Under the pieces are notes generated by a model. That model ran no database searches. It was not told the DNA's origin and was given only the letters and a program-made list of their open reading frames with translations. From Kaistella carnis (GTDB lineage Bacteria; Bacteroidota; Bacteroidia; Flavobacteriales; Weeksellaceae), in the NCBI RefSeq assembly GCF_003860585.1, contig NZ_CP034159.1, positions 868,001 through 932,000 of the forward strand: a stretch of DNA of 64,000 nucleotides. The letters run 5' to 3'. This document shows positions 16,090-25,561 of the stretch, one piece after another. Position 1 is the first letter of the stretch. Every line of letters starts with the position of its first letter. The position numbers and the translations under genes were made by a program.

Positions 16090-18492
16090 TTAAGATCTCA
16101 ATTCTGCTGCAAACTCTTTTTGAAAGGTTTTAATCAATGAATTCATCACTTCTGCTATGTCTTTCTCTTCCAATGTTTTTTCTTCGTTCAACAATTCGAA
16201 ACTCATGGCGTAGGATTTCTTTCCTTCCGGCAGATTTTTTCCTTCATAAACGTCGAACAGATTCACCGTCTTTAAATATTTTGATGGATTTTTCTTCGCT
16301 GCTGTATAAAGTTCTGCATAACTCACATTTTTATCCAGCAACAAGGCCAAATCTTTTCTCGTCTTATTAAATTTAGGGATGTCCTTGAACTTTATATTCG
16401 TTTTTGATCGTAAACTCTGACATATTTCCAGCTCAATTTCTGCATAGAAACATTCCTGGTCAATATCTGCATTTTTTAAAAGAGTCGGCGAAACTTTTCC
16501 TAATCGTGCTACTGTTTTTCCGTTTGCAGATAATTCAATAGCATCGGAAAAACGCTCATCTTCCAGATATTTCTCTTCAATCATTAATGGTAAAGTATCC
16601 AAAAGGATTTTCACATACGATTTTAAGCGGTAAAAGTCTGTACCGGATTTCGGCTGTAACCAGTTTTCAGCCTGATCTCTTCCCGAAACCAGAACAGCGA
16701 GCTGTTTTCTCTCCAGATATTTTTCTTTTTTATGATAAATTTTTCCCAGTTCAAAAAACTTGATATTCTGATTCTTTCTTTTGATATTATAATCTGCATT
16801 TTCCAAAAGTCCTTCTAACAAAGACTTTCTCATAAATGCCAAATCACCACTCAAAGGATTCAAGAGTTTCACCGCATCAGTTTCATCTTTTACAGAAGTT
16901 AGGGAGTTGTTCATGACCTCATTAAAACCATTGCTCTGTAAAGTTCTTGCCCAAGAATTCTCCAGAGCATCCTGATCATCAAAACTTAATTTAACCGGCG
17001 TGAAAGATATTTTCTGCGGATAATCAATTTTATTATATCCATAAATTCTTAAAATTTCTTCGACCACATCAATCTCCCGCGTTACATCTGCTCTATACGC
17101 AGGAACCGAGATTTCCAAACCGTTTTGTATTTCATTCAACACGGAAATTTCCAGGGCTTTTAAGATTTCCTTTATTTTTTCGTGATGAATTTTTGTACCT
17201 AAAATCTGTTCAATTTTAGAATATCTTAAGATGATATAGTGATCTTCAATTTTTGCAGGATAATGTTCCAATAGATCGCCAACCAATTTTCCTCCTGCGA
17301 TTTCCTCGATCATTTTAATGGCGTGGGTTAAAGCAGTTTTGGTTAAGTTAGGATCTACTCCACGTTCGAAACGGAAAGATGCATCGGTATTCAAAGCGTG
17401 AAATTTCGCTCCTTTTCTTACGCCAACCGGATTAAAATAGGCACTTTCCAAAAATATTGTTTGGGTATTTTCCGACACTCCTGAATTTTGTCCACCAAAA
17501 ACTCCGGCAATACACATCGGATTATTATCGCCATCTTTGATCATAATTTCCGAACCATTCAATGTACGTTCTACCCCATCTAAAGTAGTGAATTTTGTTC
17601 CCTTTTCATTCACACCAACTTTGACTTTTTTACCGCCAATTTTATCGGCATCAAAAGCATGAAGTGGCTGACCAAAGCCATGCAGAATGTAATTGGTGAT
17701 GTCAACAATATTGTTAATAGGACTCAAACCAATGGCTTTCAGGCGGTTTTTCAACCAGTCGGGTGAAGTTTCCACCTTAACATTTTTAATAACTGCACCT
17801 AAGTATCTTGGACATAATTCTGAATTTTCTACTTCGATCTGAAAATCCGTTGTTCCTTCAATTGTTAAAGGTTTTGAAACCACTTTTTCGAAGGTCGTAT
17901 TGAGTTGATTGGTGCTTAAGAAGGCATTTAAATCCCGTGCAACACCGTAATGTGACATGGCATCGGTCCTGTTTGGCGTCAATCCGATTTCATAAACCTG
18001 ATCGTTGGTTAAATCAAAATAATCTGCAAAATTTTTCCCTACTTCATATTTTGAATCATCCAGAATCATAATGCCGCCGTGATCATCACTTAATCCCAAT
18101 TCGTCTTCTGCGCAAATCATTCCCTGCGAAACTTCACCCCGAATTTTTGCTTCTTTGATCTCAAAAGAACTTCCGTCTTTGGTGTAAATTTTTGTTCCGA
18201 CTACGGCAACCGGAACTATTTGTCCGGCCGCAACATTGGGTGCACCGCAAACAATATTTAAAACTTTACCGTTTCCTACATCAACAGAGGTCAGTTTTAA
18301 TTTATCTGCATTTGGATGTTGCTCACACGTCAAGACTTTACCGACAACGATTCCTTCCAAACTGCCTTTCACGGATTCGAATGAATCAATCCCTTCCACT
18401 TCCAAACCGATATCCGTAAGATAATCACCGATTTTTTCAGTTTTAAGGTCCGTTTTAATATAGTCTTTAAGCCAGTTATTTGAGATTTTCAT
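16090..18492 (-). CDS. pheT: phenylalanine--tRNA ligase beta subunit
   Basis: Beta chain of the (alpha-beta)2 phenylalanyl-tRNA synthetase, which charges tRNA-Phe. At 800 residues it has the full bacterial length and domain order: N-terminal EMAP-like tRNA-binding domain (MKISNNWLKDYI, then VGKVLTCEQHPNADKLKL), B3/B4 editing domain (GLTPNRTDAMSHYGVARDL, HAFDADKI), B5 domain (VDVVEEILRIYGYNKI), the synthetase-like core (MRKSLLEGLLENADYNIKRK) and the C-terminal ferredoxin-like anticodon-binding domain (FNKTRKDLALLLDKNVSY). The pheS gene is not in the window. A near-match promoter box lies about 75 nt upstream. Confidence 0.97.
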   Translation of the reverse strand: MKISNNWLKDYIKTDLKTEKIGDYLTDIGLEVEGIDSFESVKGSLEGIVVGKVLTCEQHPNADKLKLTSVDVGNGKVLNIVCGAPNVAAGQIVPVAVVGTKIYTKDGSSFEIKEAKIRGEVSQGMICAEDELGLSDDHGGIMILDDSKYEVGKNFADYFDLTNDQVYEIGLTPNRTDAMSHYGVARDLNAFLSTNQLNTTFEKVVSKPLTIEGTTDFQIEVENSELCPRYLGAVIKNVKVETSPDWLKNRLKAIGLSPINNIVDITNYILHGFGQPLHAFDADKIGGKKVKVGVNEKGTKFTTLDGVERTLNGSEIMIKDGDNNPMCIAGVFGGQNSGVSENTQTIFLESAYFNPVGVRKGAKFHALNTDASFRFERGVDPNLTKTALTHAIKMIEEIAGGKLVGDLLEHYPAKIEDHYIILRYSKIEQILGTKIHHEKIKEILKALEISVLNEIQNGLEISVPAYRADVTREIDVVEEILRIYGYNKIDYPQKISFTPVKLSFDDQDALENSWARTLQSNGFNEVMNNSLTSVKDETDAVKLLNPLSGDLAFMRKSLLEGLLENADYNIKRKNQNIKFFELGKIYHKKEKYLERKQLAVLVSGRDQAENWLQPKSGTDFYRLKSYVKILLDTLPLMIEEKYLEDERFSDAIELSANGKTVARLGKVSPTLLKNADIDQECFYAEIELEICQSLRSKTNIKFKDIPKFNKTRKDLALLLDKNVSYAELYTAAKKNPSKYLKTVNLFDVYEGKNLPEGKKSYAMSFELLNEEKTLEEKDIAEVMNSLIKTFQKEFAAELRS

Positions 18493-18581
18493 TGTAAAGA
18501 GATTTCTAAAAATTAGGGATCAGATTTCAATCGTTGATTAATTGAAATACGAAAGGTGCAAATATCGTGATTTTGAAGGTT

Positions 18582-18620
18582 AAAAAAAAATTGAGATTCA
18601 AAAAATTTTGAATCTCAATT
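18582..18620 (-). terminator. terminator of dnaN
   Basis: ATTGAGATTCAAAA pairs with TTTTGAATCTCAAT and is followed, reading leftward, by a run of nine T. It lies about 33 nt after the dnaN stop. Confidence 0.9.
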
Positions 18621-18652
18621 AATATGTTTTGCTAGCTCTTTTAGCGTGTATT

Positions 18653-19783
18653 TTACATTCCGATAACCGGCATGGAAAGCATAAGGATTTTCTCTTCATC
18701 TTCCAATCCATCTACAGGTTCGATAATTCCCGGTCGGTTTGGCTGCGACATTTTCATGGTAATATCATCTGCAGAAAGAACGGATAACATTTCTGTTAAG
18801 AACTTCGAACTGAAACCGATATTGATGTCTTCTCCATTATAATCACACGGAATCTGCATATCTGCCTTATTAGCAAACTCAGTATCTTCTGCATGCAAAT
18901 GCAAGATATTTCCAGATAATTTAAAACGAACTTGATTTGTCGATTTATTCGACATAATGGAAGCTCTTCTAATGGAGTTCAATAAAAGATTTCTATTGAT
19001 GGTTAAAATATTCGGATTCTCTTTTGGAATTACTGCAGAGTAATTTGGATATTTTCCATCGATCAAACGGCAGATCCAAATATTATTGCCAAAAGTGAAT
19101 TTCGCCATATTCTCATTGAATTCAATGGAAACTTCGTCGTTTGAAGAAGCCAGAATACTTTTGAAAATTGCAAGCGGTTTTTTCGGCATGATGAATTCTA
19201 CAGGATCAGCATTAATCAAATCGGTTCTTTTATAAACCACCAATCGGTGTGAATCTGTGGAAACAAAATTCGTTTCATCCTCTTTAAACTGAAATAAAAC
19301 TCCAGTCATTACAGGTCTTAATGAATCGTTACTTGTAGCAAACAAAGTATTGTTAAGGGCTTCAGATAAAATTCCGGCAGAAATAGTTACACTTTGTGCA
19401 GCATCAAATTCTGGAATTTCCGGGTAATCTTCAGCATGATCAAGAGCCACCGCGAAGTTGTCTTTCTCATCTAAAATTTCGAGTAATTTACCGTTTCCAT
19501 CTTCCGCATCTTTTACAGAAAGCGTAAGCGGCTGTTCCCCGTATGTTTTTACAAATTCCTGAAATATTTTTGCAGGTACCGCAATTTTTCCTTCCGCATC
19601 AGATCTCACTTCCAGGGAAGTGATTAAAGTGGTTTCCCCATCCGAAGCGGTAATTTTTAGGATATCTTTTTCAATCTCAAACAAAAAGTTCTCAAGAATT
19701 GGCCGAGACTGGGAGTTAGAGATAACTCCACTCACCGTTTGCAGGGCTTTTTGTAATTCACTACTTGAAACAATAAATTTCAT
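18653..19783 (-). CDS. dnaN: DNA polymerase III beta sliding clamp
   Basis: Ring-forming processivity clamp of the replicase. It is 376 residues from the ATG at 19783 (MKFIVSSSELQKALQ), the usual length; a TTG three codons upstream is less likely. The three clamp domains are recognisable: ISNSQSRPILENFLFEI, ALNNTLFATSNDSLRPVMTGVLF, STDSHRLVVYKR and the C-terminal ISMLSMPVIGM-like end (ILMLSMPVIGM). As often in Bacteroidota it is not next to dnaA. A TAnnTTTG box 25-32 nt upstream and a strong terminator make a single-gene unit. Confidence 0.97.
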   Translation of the reverse strand: MKFIVSSSELQKALQTVSGVISNSQSRPILENFLFEIEKDILKITASDGETTLITSLEVRSDAEGKIAVPAKIFQEFVKTYGEQPLTLSVKDAEDGNGKLLEILDEKDNFAVALDHAEDYPEIPEFDAAQSVTISAGILSEALNNTLFATSNDSLRPVMTGVLFQFKEDETNFVSTDSHRLVVYKRTDLINADPVEFIMPKKPLAIFKSILASSNDEVSIEFNENMAKFTFGNNIWICRLIDGKYPNYSAVIPKENPNILTINRNLLLNSIRRASIMSNKSTNQVRFKLSGNILHLHAEDTEFANKADMQIPCDYNGEDINIGFSSKFLTEMLSVLSADDITMKMSQPNRPGIIEPVDGLEDEEKILMLSMPVIGM

Positions 19784-19807
19784 AAAACTCAATTATTATT
19801 AATTTCA

Positions 19808-19815
19808 CAAATATA
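19808..19815 (-). promoter_or_regulatory. Bacteroidetes -7 box for dnaN
   Basis: The minus strand reads TATATTTG (TAnnTTTG), 25-32 nt before the dnaN ATG. Confidence 0.6.
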
Positions 19816-19883
19816 TAAATTAAACCCCAAAAAATGCAAGATTTTAAGTGATAAAAAGTGTTTCCTGTAAAAAGTTACCAACA

Positions 19884-20600
19884 TTAATCTGCGGTCTGCA
19901 AATTAATTTCTTTTAATCCACTGCGATCTAAATTCAGAGATAAACCCAAGTAAAGAAAGTGGATGTTTTTATTGCCCGACTCAGCAAATTCCCTCTGCCA
20001 AAGATACCCGGAAGAAATTGAAAAGATTTTATCAATTTGATAACTGAGTCCGCCAAAAACACGGTTGCGTGCAAACAAGGGTTCGTCGGTGGTTACAAAG
20101 AAAACTTCATCATAAGCATTGGCAGAAATAGTCCCGGGCTTCACTTTTTCAGCATTTAAAGGAACGGAGACATTTAATCGATACCGTAAGCGAATTCGAT
20201 CCGAATGTTCATCTTTTGCAGGCGAGTAAAACCAACTCTTCTCGGCACGAACGCGGTTTTCAAATTTAAATTTCCCAGCTTTTACATCGTAAACATCCTG
20301 AAGCCAAACGCGAAATTCTTCCTTATCTAAAGAATGGTCTTTGTAATTCACATATCTGCCGATTCCAATCAAAGGTTTGTGTCGATCTGATATTTCATAG
20401 CCGATCCCACCTTTAATTTCGTAATAGTCTGGATAAGCAAAATCGTTGATTCCCCGCAACTGACCTTCCGCATACACAAAAGACTTCTGGTTGATGTGAT
20501 AAGTCACATTTATAACATTATAGCTGGATATATTTTCCTTCTGTGCTGATAATTTAAGCAGTAAGAGAAAAGCGAAGAGTACGTAGAGGCGTTTTGACAT
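19884..20600 (-). CDS. DUF2490 domain-containing outer-membrane-like protein
   Basis: 238-residue protein with a Sec signal peptide (LYVLFAFLLLLKLSAQ, cut after AQ). The mature part matches DUF2490: alternating hydrophobic and polar beta strands ending in aromatic residues (NVTYHINQKSFVYAEGQLR, EFRVWLQDVY, RIRLRYRLNVSVPL) and a final strand IHFLYLGLSLNLD. This suggests a small outer-membrane beta barrel. Function is unknown. It is a leftward single gene next to a stand-alone small transcript candidate. Confidence 0.82.
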   Translation of the reverse strand: MSKRLYVLFAFLLLLKLSAQKENISSYNVINVTYHINQKSFVYAEGQLRGINDFAYPDYYEIKGGIGYEISDRHKPLIGIGRYVNYKDHSLDKEEFRVWLQDVYDVKAGKFKFENRVRAEKSWFYSPAKDEHSDRIRLRYRLNVSVPLNAEKVKPGTISANAYDEVFFVTTDEPLFARNRVFGGLSYQIDKIFSISSGYLWQREFAESGNKNIHFLYLGLSLNLDRSGLKEINLQTAD

Positions 20601-20737
20601 TTCGCAAAATTAAAAAAAATTAACAATAAATTCATGCGGAATTAACGTTGTCAAATTTTTTTTCAAAAGAAATTAAAGTCAAACAACGAGCAGATTAACA
20701 TGATCTGTTTTAGAATCGATTAAAGGCCGCTTTAAAA

Positions 20738-20768
20738 ACAAAAAAAATGCAACACTTCGGTATTGCAT
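20738..20768 (-). terminator. strong terminator of a small intergenic transcript
   Basis: On the minus strand ATGCAATAC pairs with GTGTTGCAT across a CGAA tetraloop and is followed by eight T. No annotated gene ends here: the neighbours point away (uvrA rightward, DUF2490 starting further left). It therefore marks a small separate transcript. Confidence 0.85.
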
Positions 20769-20783
20769 CTTAAGAGGTACTCC

Positions 20784-20834
20784 TTATCTTTTTCTCATCA
20801 AATGTGTAATCAAATCATTCAAAAGTTTTTTCAT
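20784..20834 (-). CDS. candidate 16-residue peptide MKKLLNDLITHLMRKR
   Basis: A short ORF with ATG at 20834 and TAA at 20784-20786. The peptide is basic and amphipathic: Leu/Ile spaced as on one helix face, with KK at the start and RKR at the end. It sits 15 nt upstream of a strong terminator, and a near-consensus -7 box (AATATTTG, about 30 nt upstream) precedes it. It could be a small peptide gene, or the ORF could be chance within a small RNA. No family is recognised. Confidence 0.4.
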   Translation of the reverse strand: MKKLLNDLITHLMRKR

Positions 20835-20921
20835 GAGATTATTACTTATTTGTTACACAAATATTGTAAAAAAAACCTGAACATGCAATAATCTTAGCAA
20901 AATTTTCTCTCAAAAAATCCG

Positions 20922-20929
20922 TATTTTTG
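20922..20929 (+). promoter_or_regulatory. Bacteroidetes -7 box for uvrA
   Basis: TATTTTTG matches TAnnTTTG, 19 nt before the uvrA ATG. Confidence 0.6.
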
Positions 20930-20947
20930 TAGGCTTTAAAATTTATA

Positions 20948-23734
20948 ATGATTATACCTAACGATATTGATATTAAGAAACAGCTTTTTGTAAAAAATGC
21001 ACACCTTAATAATCTCAAACATATTGACGTTCTTATTCCTAAAAACAAACTCATCGTCATCACGGGAGTTTCCGGAAGTGGAAAATCGTCTCTCGCTTTC
21101 GATACCATTTATGCTGAAGGACAGCGCCGCTACGTAGAAAGTTTAAGTTCTTACGCCAGACAGTTTTTGGGCAAATTAGAAAAGCCGAAAGTGGATGACA
21201 TCAAAGGTTTGGCGCCCTCCATTGCCATTCAGCAAAAAGTAATATCCAGCAATCCCCGTTCTACCGTGGGAACTTCTACGGAAGTGTATGACTATTTAAA
21301 ACTGTTGTTTGCTCGCGTAGGAAGAACTTTTTCTCCAGTTTCCGGAAATGAGGTAAAAAAAGATTCCGTAACCGATGTCATCAATTTTATTCAAAAGAAT
21401 GAAAACCAGACCTTCCTTTTAAGAACGCCATTAACTTTCGAAGTTTCAAAATTTACAGAACAGGCAAACACTTTAAAACTCTCAGGTTTTACAAGATTGG
21501 AAGTAAACGGAAATGTTGCCGGTATAGAAGATTTGGAAAGTTTCGGATTCGTTCCTGAACCTGATATGGAAATTCAGCTCGTGATCGACCGTTTCAGTTA
21601 TGAGGAGAATGAAAGTTTTCTGCAACGTTTAGCAGATTCTATTCAAATGGCTTTCTATGAGGGTCACGGATACTGTTCCCTGAAAAATGTAGAGACGGGA
21701 AAAATAACGGAATTCTCCAATAAGTTTGAACTGGATGGAATGGAATTCATGGAACCGAACGTCCATTTTTTCAGCTTTAATAATCCTTACGGAGCTTGTC
21801 CGGAATGTGAAGGTTACGGAAAAGTAATTGGAATAGATGAAGATCTGGTGATTCCCAATAAAAATTTATCGGTTTTTGAAGATGCCGTGGCAAGCTGGAA
21901 AGGCGAAAGCATGAGTGAATGGAAAAGAAATTTTATTAAAAAAGCCAAAGATTTCCCGATTCATAAACCCTATCATCAATTAACAAAAGATCAGAAAAAT
22001 TATTTGTGGAAAGGCGATGAATCGAAAAGTTTTCCTTCCATTAATAATTTCTTTAAAATGCTGGAAGAGAATTTATACAAAATCCAGTATCGCGTCATGT
22101 TGTCCAGATATCGGGGCAAAACCTTGTGTCCATCTTGTGAAGGATTGCGTCTGCGTAAAGAAACAGAATGGGTAAAGATCGATGGCCACAATATTCAGTC
22201 GGTAATTGAGTTGCCTTTGGATGAATTTTTACCGTTAATAAAATCTTTGAAACTCAACAAACACGATGCAGAAATCGCCAAACGTTTGCTGTATGAAATT
22301 ACGACACGCCTGGAATTTTTAACTAAAGTTGGGTTGGGATATTTAACCATTAACAGAACCTCGAATACGCTTTCCGGTGGGGAAAGTCAAAGAATTAATC
22401 TGGCGACGTCGCTTGGAAGTTCTTTGGTGGGATCGATCTACATTTTAGATGAACCTTCGATCGGGTTACATTCGCGAGATACTGAAAATTTAATTGAAGT
22501 TTTAAAAAGTCTGCGGGATTTAGGAAATACGGTCATCGTGGTTGAACATGATGAAGATGTAATGAAAGCGGCAGATTATATCATTGATATTGGTCCGGAA
22601 GCAGGATATCTTGGAGGAGAACTGGTTTTTGCCGGAAACTTTGTGGAGTTGGAAGATGCAGATACTTTAACTTCAAAATATCTGACAGGAAAACTGGAAA
22701 TTGAAGTTCCAAAAAGCCGGAGAAAACCGAAAGAGTGGATTCATATCCAAGGTGCGCGTCAGAATAACTTAAAAAACATCGATGTTGATATTCCGCTGGA
22801 ATGTTTGGTCGTCATTTCGGGAGTTTCAGGAAGTGGAAAATCTACTTTAATGAAAGAAATTCTGACGAATGATATTCAGATTCAACTCGGAATGGGTGGA
22901 AAAAAAGGCGATTATGACTCGGTTGATTTTCCGGCAAAACTCATTAAAAACATTGAGCTGATCGATCAGAATCCGATCGGTAAATCGTCGCGTTCAAACC
23001 CTGTCACTTATCTGAAAGCCTATGATGATATTCGGGATTTGTATTCAAAACAAAAATTGGCAAAAATGCAGGGATTAATGCCAAAACATTTCTCTTTTAA
23101 TGTAGATGGTGGACGATGTGACGATTGTAAAGGTGAAGGCGTGATCACGGTTTCTATGCAGTTTATGGCGGACATTGAACTGGAATGTGAAACCTGCCAT
23201 GGTACACGTTTTAAAAATGAAATTCTGGAAATTAAATTTGACGAAAAAAATATTTCCGACATTCTTCACATGACAGTTGATGAAGCTTTAACGTTCTTTA
23301 AAGAAAATCAGCAGGAGAAGATCGTGACCAAATTAAAACCTTTGCAGGAAGTTGGTTTGGGCTATCTGCAATTGGGACAAAGCTCCTCCACCCTTTCCGG
23401 CGGCGAGGCGCAAAGAGTGAAGCTGGCGTCCTTTTTAGTGAAAGGGGTGACAACAGATAAATCACTGTTTATTTTCGATGAGCCTTCTACGGGACTTCAT
23501 TTTCATGATATTAATAAACTGTTGAAATCACTTCAGGCTTTAATTGAACTGGGACACTCTGTTATCGTTATTGAACACCAACCCGATATTATTAAAACCG
23601 CAGATTACATCATCGATATCGGACCGAAAGCCGGAAAATATGGTGGCGAAGTTGTTTTTGCAGGAACACCGGAAGATTTGGTAAAAAATAAAAAATCACA
23701 TACGGGGAAATATTTAAAAGAGAAGTTGAAATAA
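20948..23734 (+). CDS. uvrA: excinuclease ABC subunit A
   Basis: DNA damage sensor of nucleotide excision repair; it loads UvrB at lesions. The 928-residue protein has two ABC ATPase modules: Walker A GVSGSGKSSLAF (about 38-49) and GVSGSGKSTLMK (about 623-634), with ABC signatures NTLSGGESQRINLA and STLSGGEAQRVKLA. Zinc-finger CxxC pairs are present (CPECEGYG with CPSCEGLR; CDDCKGEG with CETCHGTR). The start is ATG at 20948, 19 nt after a promoter box. A terminator follows 27 nt after the stop. Sequences of this type are often present in more than one copy in Bacteroidota; this one has all catalytic motifs. Confidence 0.97.
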   Translation: MIIPNDIDIKKQLFVKNAHLNNLKHIDVLIPKNKLIVITGVSGSGKSSLAFDTIYAEGQRRYVESLSSYARQFLGKLEKPKVDDIKGLAPSIAIQQKVISSNPRSTVGTSTEVYDYLKLLFARVGRTFSPVSGNEVKKDSVTDVINFIQKNENQTFLLRTPLTFEVSKFTEQANTLKLSGFTRLEVNGNVAGIEDLESFGFVPEPDMEIQLVIDRFSYEENESFLQRLADSIQMAFYEGHGYCSLKNVETGKITEFSNKFELDGMEFMEPNVHFFSFNNPYGACPECEGYGKVIGIDEDLVIPNKNLSVFEDAVASWKGESMSEWKRNFIKKAKDFPIHKPYHQLTKDQKNYLWKGDESKSFPSINNFFKMLEENLYKIQYRVMLSRYRGKTLCPSCEGLRLRKETEWVKIDGHNIQSVIELPLDEFLPLIKSLKLNKHDAEIAKRLLYEITTRLEFLTKVGLGYLTINRTSNTLSGGESQRINLATSLGSSLVGSIYILDEPSIGLHSRDTENLIEVLKSLRDLGNTVIVVEHDEDVMKAADYIIDIGPEAGYLGGELVFAGNFVELEDADTLTSKYLTGKLEIEVPKSRRKPKEWIHIQGARQNNLKNIDVDIPLECLVVISGVSGSGKSTLMKEILTNDIQIQLGMGGKKGDYDSVDFPAKLIKNIELIDQNPIGKSSRSNPVTYLKAYDDIRDLYSKQKLAKMQGLMPKHFSFNVDGGRCDDCKGEGVITVSMQFMADIELECETCHGTRFKNEILEIKFDEKNISDILHMTVDEALTFFKENQQEKIVTKLKPLQEVGLGYLQLGQSSSTLSGGEAQRVKLASFLVKGVTTDKSLFIFDEPSTGLHFHDINKLLKSLQALIELGHSVIVIEHQPDIIKTADYIIDIGPKAGKYGGEVVFAGTPEDLVKNKKSHTGKYLKEKLK

Positions 23735-23760
23735 AATTATTTTTTTGTTATAAATAATGA

Positions 23761-23793
23761 AAGCCAACTTCTCAAGAGTTGGCTTGATTTTTT
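23761..23793 (+). terminator. terminator of uvrA
   Basis: AAGCCAACT pairs with AGTTGGCTT across a 7-nt loop, followed by GATTTTTT. Confidence 0.9.
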
Positions 23794-23834
23794 AGAGTGA
23801 TTGAAATTTCCCAGCTTTTCTATCGGGGATGTTA

Positions 23835-23842
23835 TAAATTTG
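23835..23842 (+). promoter_or_regulatory. Bacteroidetes -7 box for tRNA-Arg
   Basis: TAAATTTG (TAnnTTTG) ends 11 nt before the mature tRNA 5' end, good spacing for a short leader. Confidence 0.6.
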
Positions 23843-23853
23843 ACTGCAATTTC

Positions 23854-23925
23854 AGCTTCATAGTTCAACGGATAGAACAAAAGTTTCCTAAACTTTAGAT
23901 CCGGGTTCGATTCCCGGTGAGGCTA
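23854..23925 (+). tRNA. tRNA-Arg (anticodon CCT)
   Basis: The cloverleaf folds by hand. The acceptor AGCTTCA pairs with TGAGGCT (one G-T), U8 A9, D stem GTTC/GAAC, anticodon stem AAAGT/ACTTT with loop TTCCTAA (anticodon CCT, reads AGG), T arm CCGGG-TTCGATT-CCCGG and discriminator A. The CCA end is not encoded, as usual in this phylum. The A1-U72 first pair is slightly unusual. It is transcribed alone between a promoter box and a terminator. Confidence 0.93.
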
Positions 23926-23948
23926 CTAAAATAAGACAGATGAAAAAG

Positions 23949-23982
23949 TAAAAAGAATCAAGATTGACCTTGATTCTTTTTA
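23949..23982 (+). terminator. terminator of tRNA-Arg
   Basis: AAAAGAATCAAG pairs with CTTGATTCTTTT across a 6-nt loop. The A-rich left side suggests it also serves the convergent M28 gene. Confidence 0.85.
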
Positions 23983-24021
23983 TTCTTAAACTTTTTTGGT
24001 GACTATTTCACTATGACTATT

Positions 24022-25032
24022 CTACTTCTTATCTACTACAATCCGATCCTTTCTATTGGCTAATTCCCAAGCTGTCGCAAAAACAAGTTGCGTTCTTTTT
24101 TGGAGCGCTTTGTAATCAATCCTATCAGGCGTATCAGTTGGTTTATGATAATCTTCGTGAATTCCATCAAAATAGAAAATGACAGGAACCCCATTTTTTG
24201 CAAAGTTGTAATGGTCTGATCGATAATATAATCGGTCTTTATCATTCGGATCATCATACTTATAATTGAGTTCTAAGTTTACCGTTTCTTTATTGGCCTG
24301 TTCGCTGATCTTCTTTAAATCGGTGCTCAACATTTCAGAACCAATGACGTACACATATTCTTTTCCACAATTTTCAGCATCGCATCTGCCAATCATATCG
24401 ATATTTAAATCGGCAACGGTGTTTGCCATAGGAAATATGGGATTATCAGCATAATATTTAGAACCTAAAAGCCCATGCTCCTCGCCTGTTACATGTAAAA
24501 ACAGAATCGAACGTTTCGGTCCGTGACCTGATTTTTTAGCCATCTGAAAAGCTTCCGCCATTTCGAGCAGCGCTACTGTTCCACTTCCGTCATCATCAGC
24601 ACCATTATAAACTTCTCCGTTTTTGATTCCCACGTGATCATAATGTGCAGAAACTACAATAATCTCTTCAGGTTTTTCGGAACCTTCTACAAAAGCCAGA
24701 ATATTTTCAGATTGCGGTAAATTTCCTCGTCTGCCTTTCATTGCTTCCGAAGGTACGGTTTGATAATAAGAGGTCATTGATTTTGGATGAGAAACTCCCA
24801 TTTTTTGATATTGTTCGATCAGGTACCGACCGGCTTTTTTCTGTCCCTCACTGCCCGTATCCCGACCTTCCATATCATCCGCAGCGACAATGTAAAGATG
24901 GGTTTTCAATTCATCTGCAGTAATTGATTCCATTGATTTTTTGAATGGTGAACCAGAGTAAGAAAGGTTGGCAGCACAACTTTGTAAAAGGGCGAAAGCC
25001 AGTGGAAGTAGTAAATACCTAGCGTTTTTCAT
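24022..25032 (-). CDS. M28 family aminopeptidase-like lipoprotein
   Basis: 336-residue zinc peptidase with a lipoprotein signal (LLLPLAFALLQSC, lipobox LQSC). The M28 di-zinc site is intact: SAHYDHVG (His), NGADDDGSGT (bridging Asp), TGEEHGLLGS (catalytic Glu pair), NIDMIGR (Asp) and YRSDHYNF (last His). Members remove N-terminal residues from peptides outside the cytoplasm; substrate specificity is unknown. A near-consensus box (TATATTTA) lies upstream of the ATG. It is a single leftward gene. Confidence 0.92.
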   Translation of the reverse strand: MKNARYLLLPLAFALLQSCAANLSYSGSPFKKSMESITADELKTHLYIVAADDMEGRDTGSEGQKKAGRYLIEQYQKMGVSHPKSMTSYYQTVPSEAMKGRRGNLPQSENILAFVEGSEKPEEIIVVSAHYDHVGIKNGEVYNGADDDGSGTVALLEMAEAFQMAKKSGHGPKRSILFLHVTGEEHGLLGSKYYADNPIFPMANTVADLNIDMIGRCDAENCGKEYVYVIGSEMLSTDLKKISEQANKETVNLELNYKYDDPNDKDRLYYRSDHYNFAKNGVPVIFYFDGIHEDYHKPTDTPDRIDYKALQKRTQLVFATAWELANRKDRIVVDKK

Positions 25033-25236
25033 GCGTTTTAATTTTTATAATTTAAAGTTAAATATAGGAGTAATTTTTAAATCGGAGAATTTGCTTTTAG
25101 CAAGTGTAGTTTAAAACACGACAGAAGCACAGAATTACAGAATAATATTCCGATCATCGATGAATAAAATGGTAAAACTTACAAATGATATTAATTTCTT
25201 ACAAAAAAATTCAAAGAAAAAAGATAATCTTTACTT

Positions 25237-25494
25237 CTATTTTTTTCGATACCTAAAATAGGAAATTAGAAGACAGATATTCACCAGCACCGCAAAAGCA
25301 TTGGACAAAATAATGGGCAACTCCTCTTTGATAATGCCATACCAAACCCACAGAGATAATCCGAGGACTAAAAAAAGAATCATGAGAATCGACAAATCTT
25401 CTACGTCTTTATTTTTTAAAACTTTGATGAGTTGTGGCAACATCGCGACTGAGGTTATTCCTCCTGCGACAAGACCTAAAATATTTTCGTCCAT
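25237..25494 (-). CDS. SemiSWEET family transporter
   Basis: 85-residue three-helix membrane protein; SemiSWEETs dimerise to form a small sugar uniporter. The PQ-loop motif SVAMLPQLIKVLK has Pro20-Gln21 in TM1. TM2 is at about 36-53 (LSILMILFLVLGLSLWVWYG), and TM3 at about 60-80 ends in basic RYRKK. The length fits the family exactly. It lies just after the DUF421 gene in the same direction (gap 67 nt), so co-transcription is possible. The transported sugar cannot be inferred. Confidence 0.9.
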   Translation of the reverse strand: MDENILGLVAGGITSVAMLPQLIKVLKNKDVEDLSILMILFLVLGLSLWVWYGIIKEELPIILSNAFAVLVNICLLISYFRYRKK

Positions 25495-25561
25495 TTTTTG
25501 ATGTGATAATGACTTTAATTAAAGGAAATTTAAAAAATATTAAAATTAGAATAATAGAGAA

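Noticed and set aside
20842..21108. 88-codon leftward ORF
   Set aside because: Antisense to the start of uvrA and its promoter; no features of its own.
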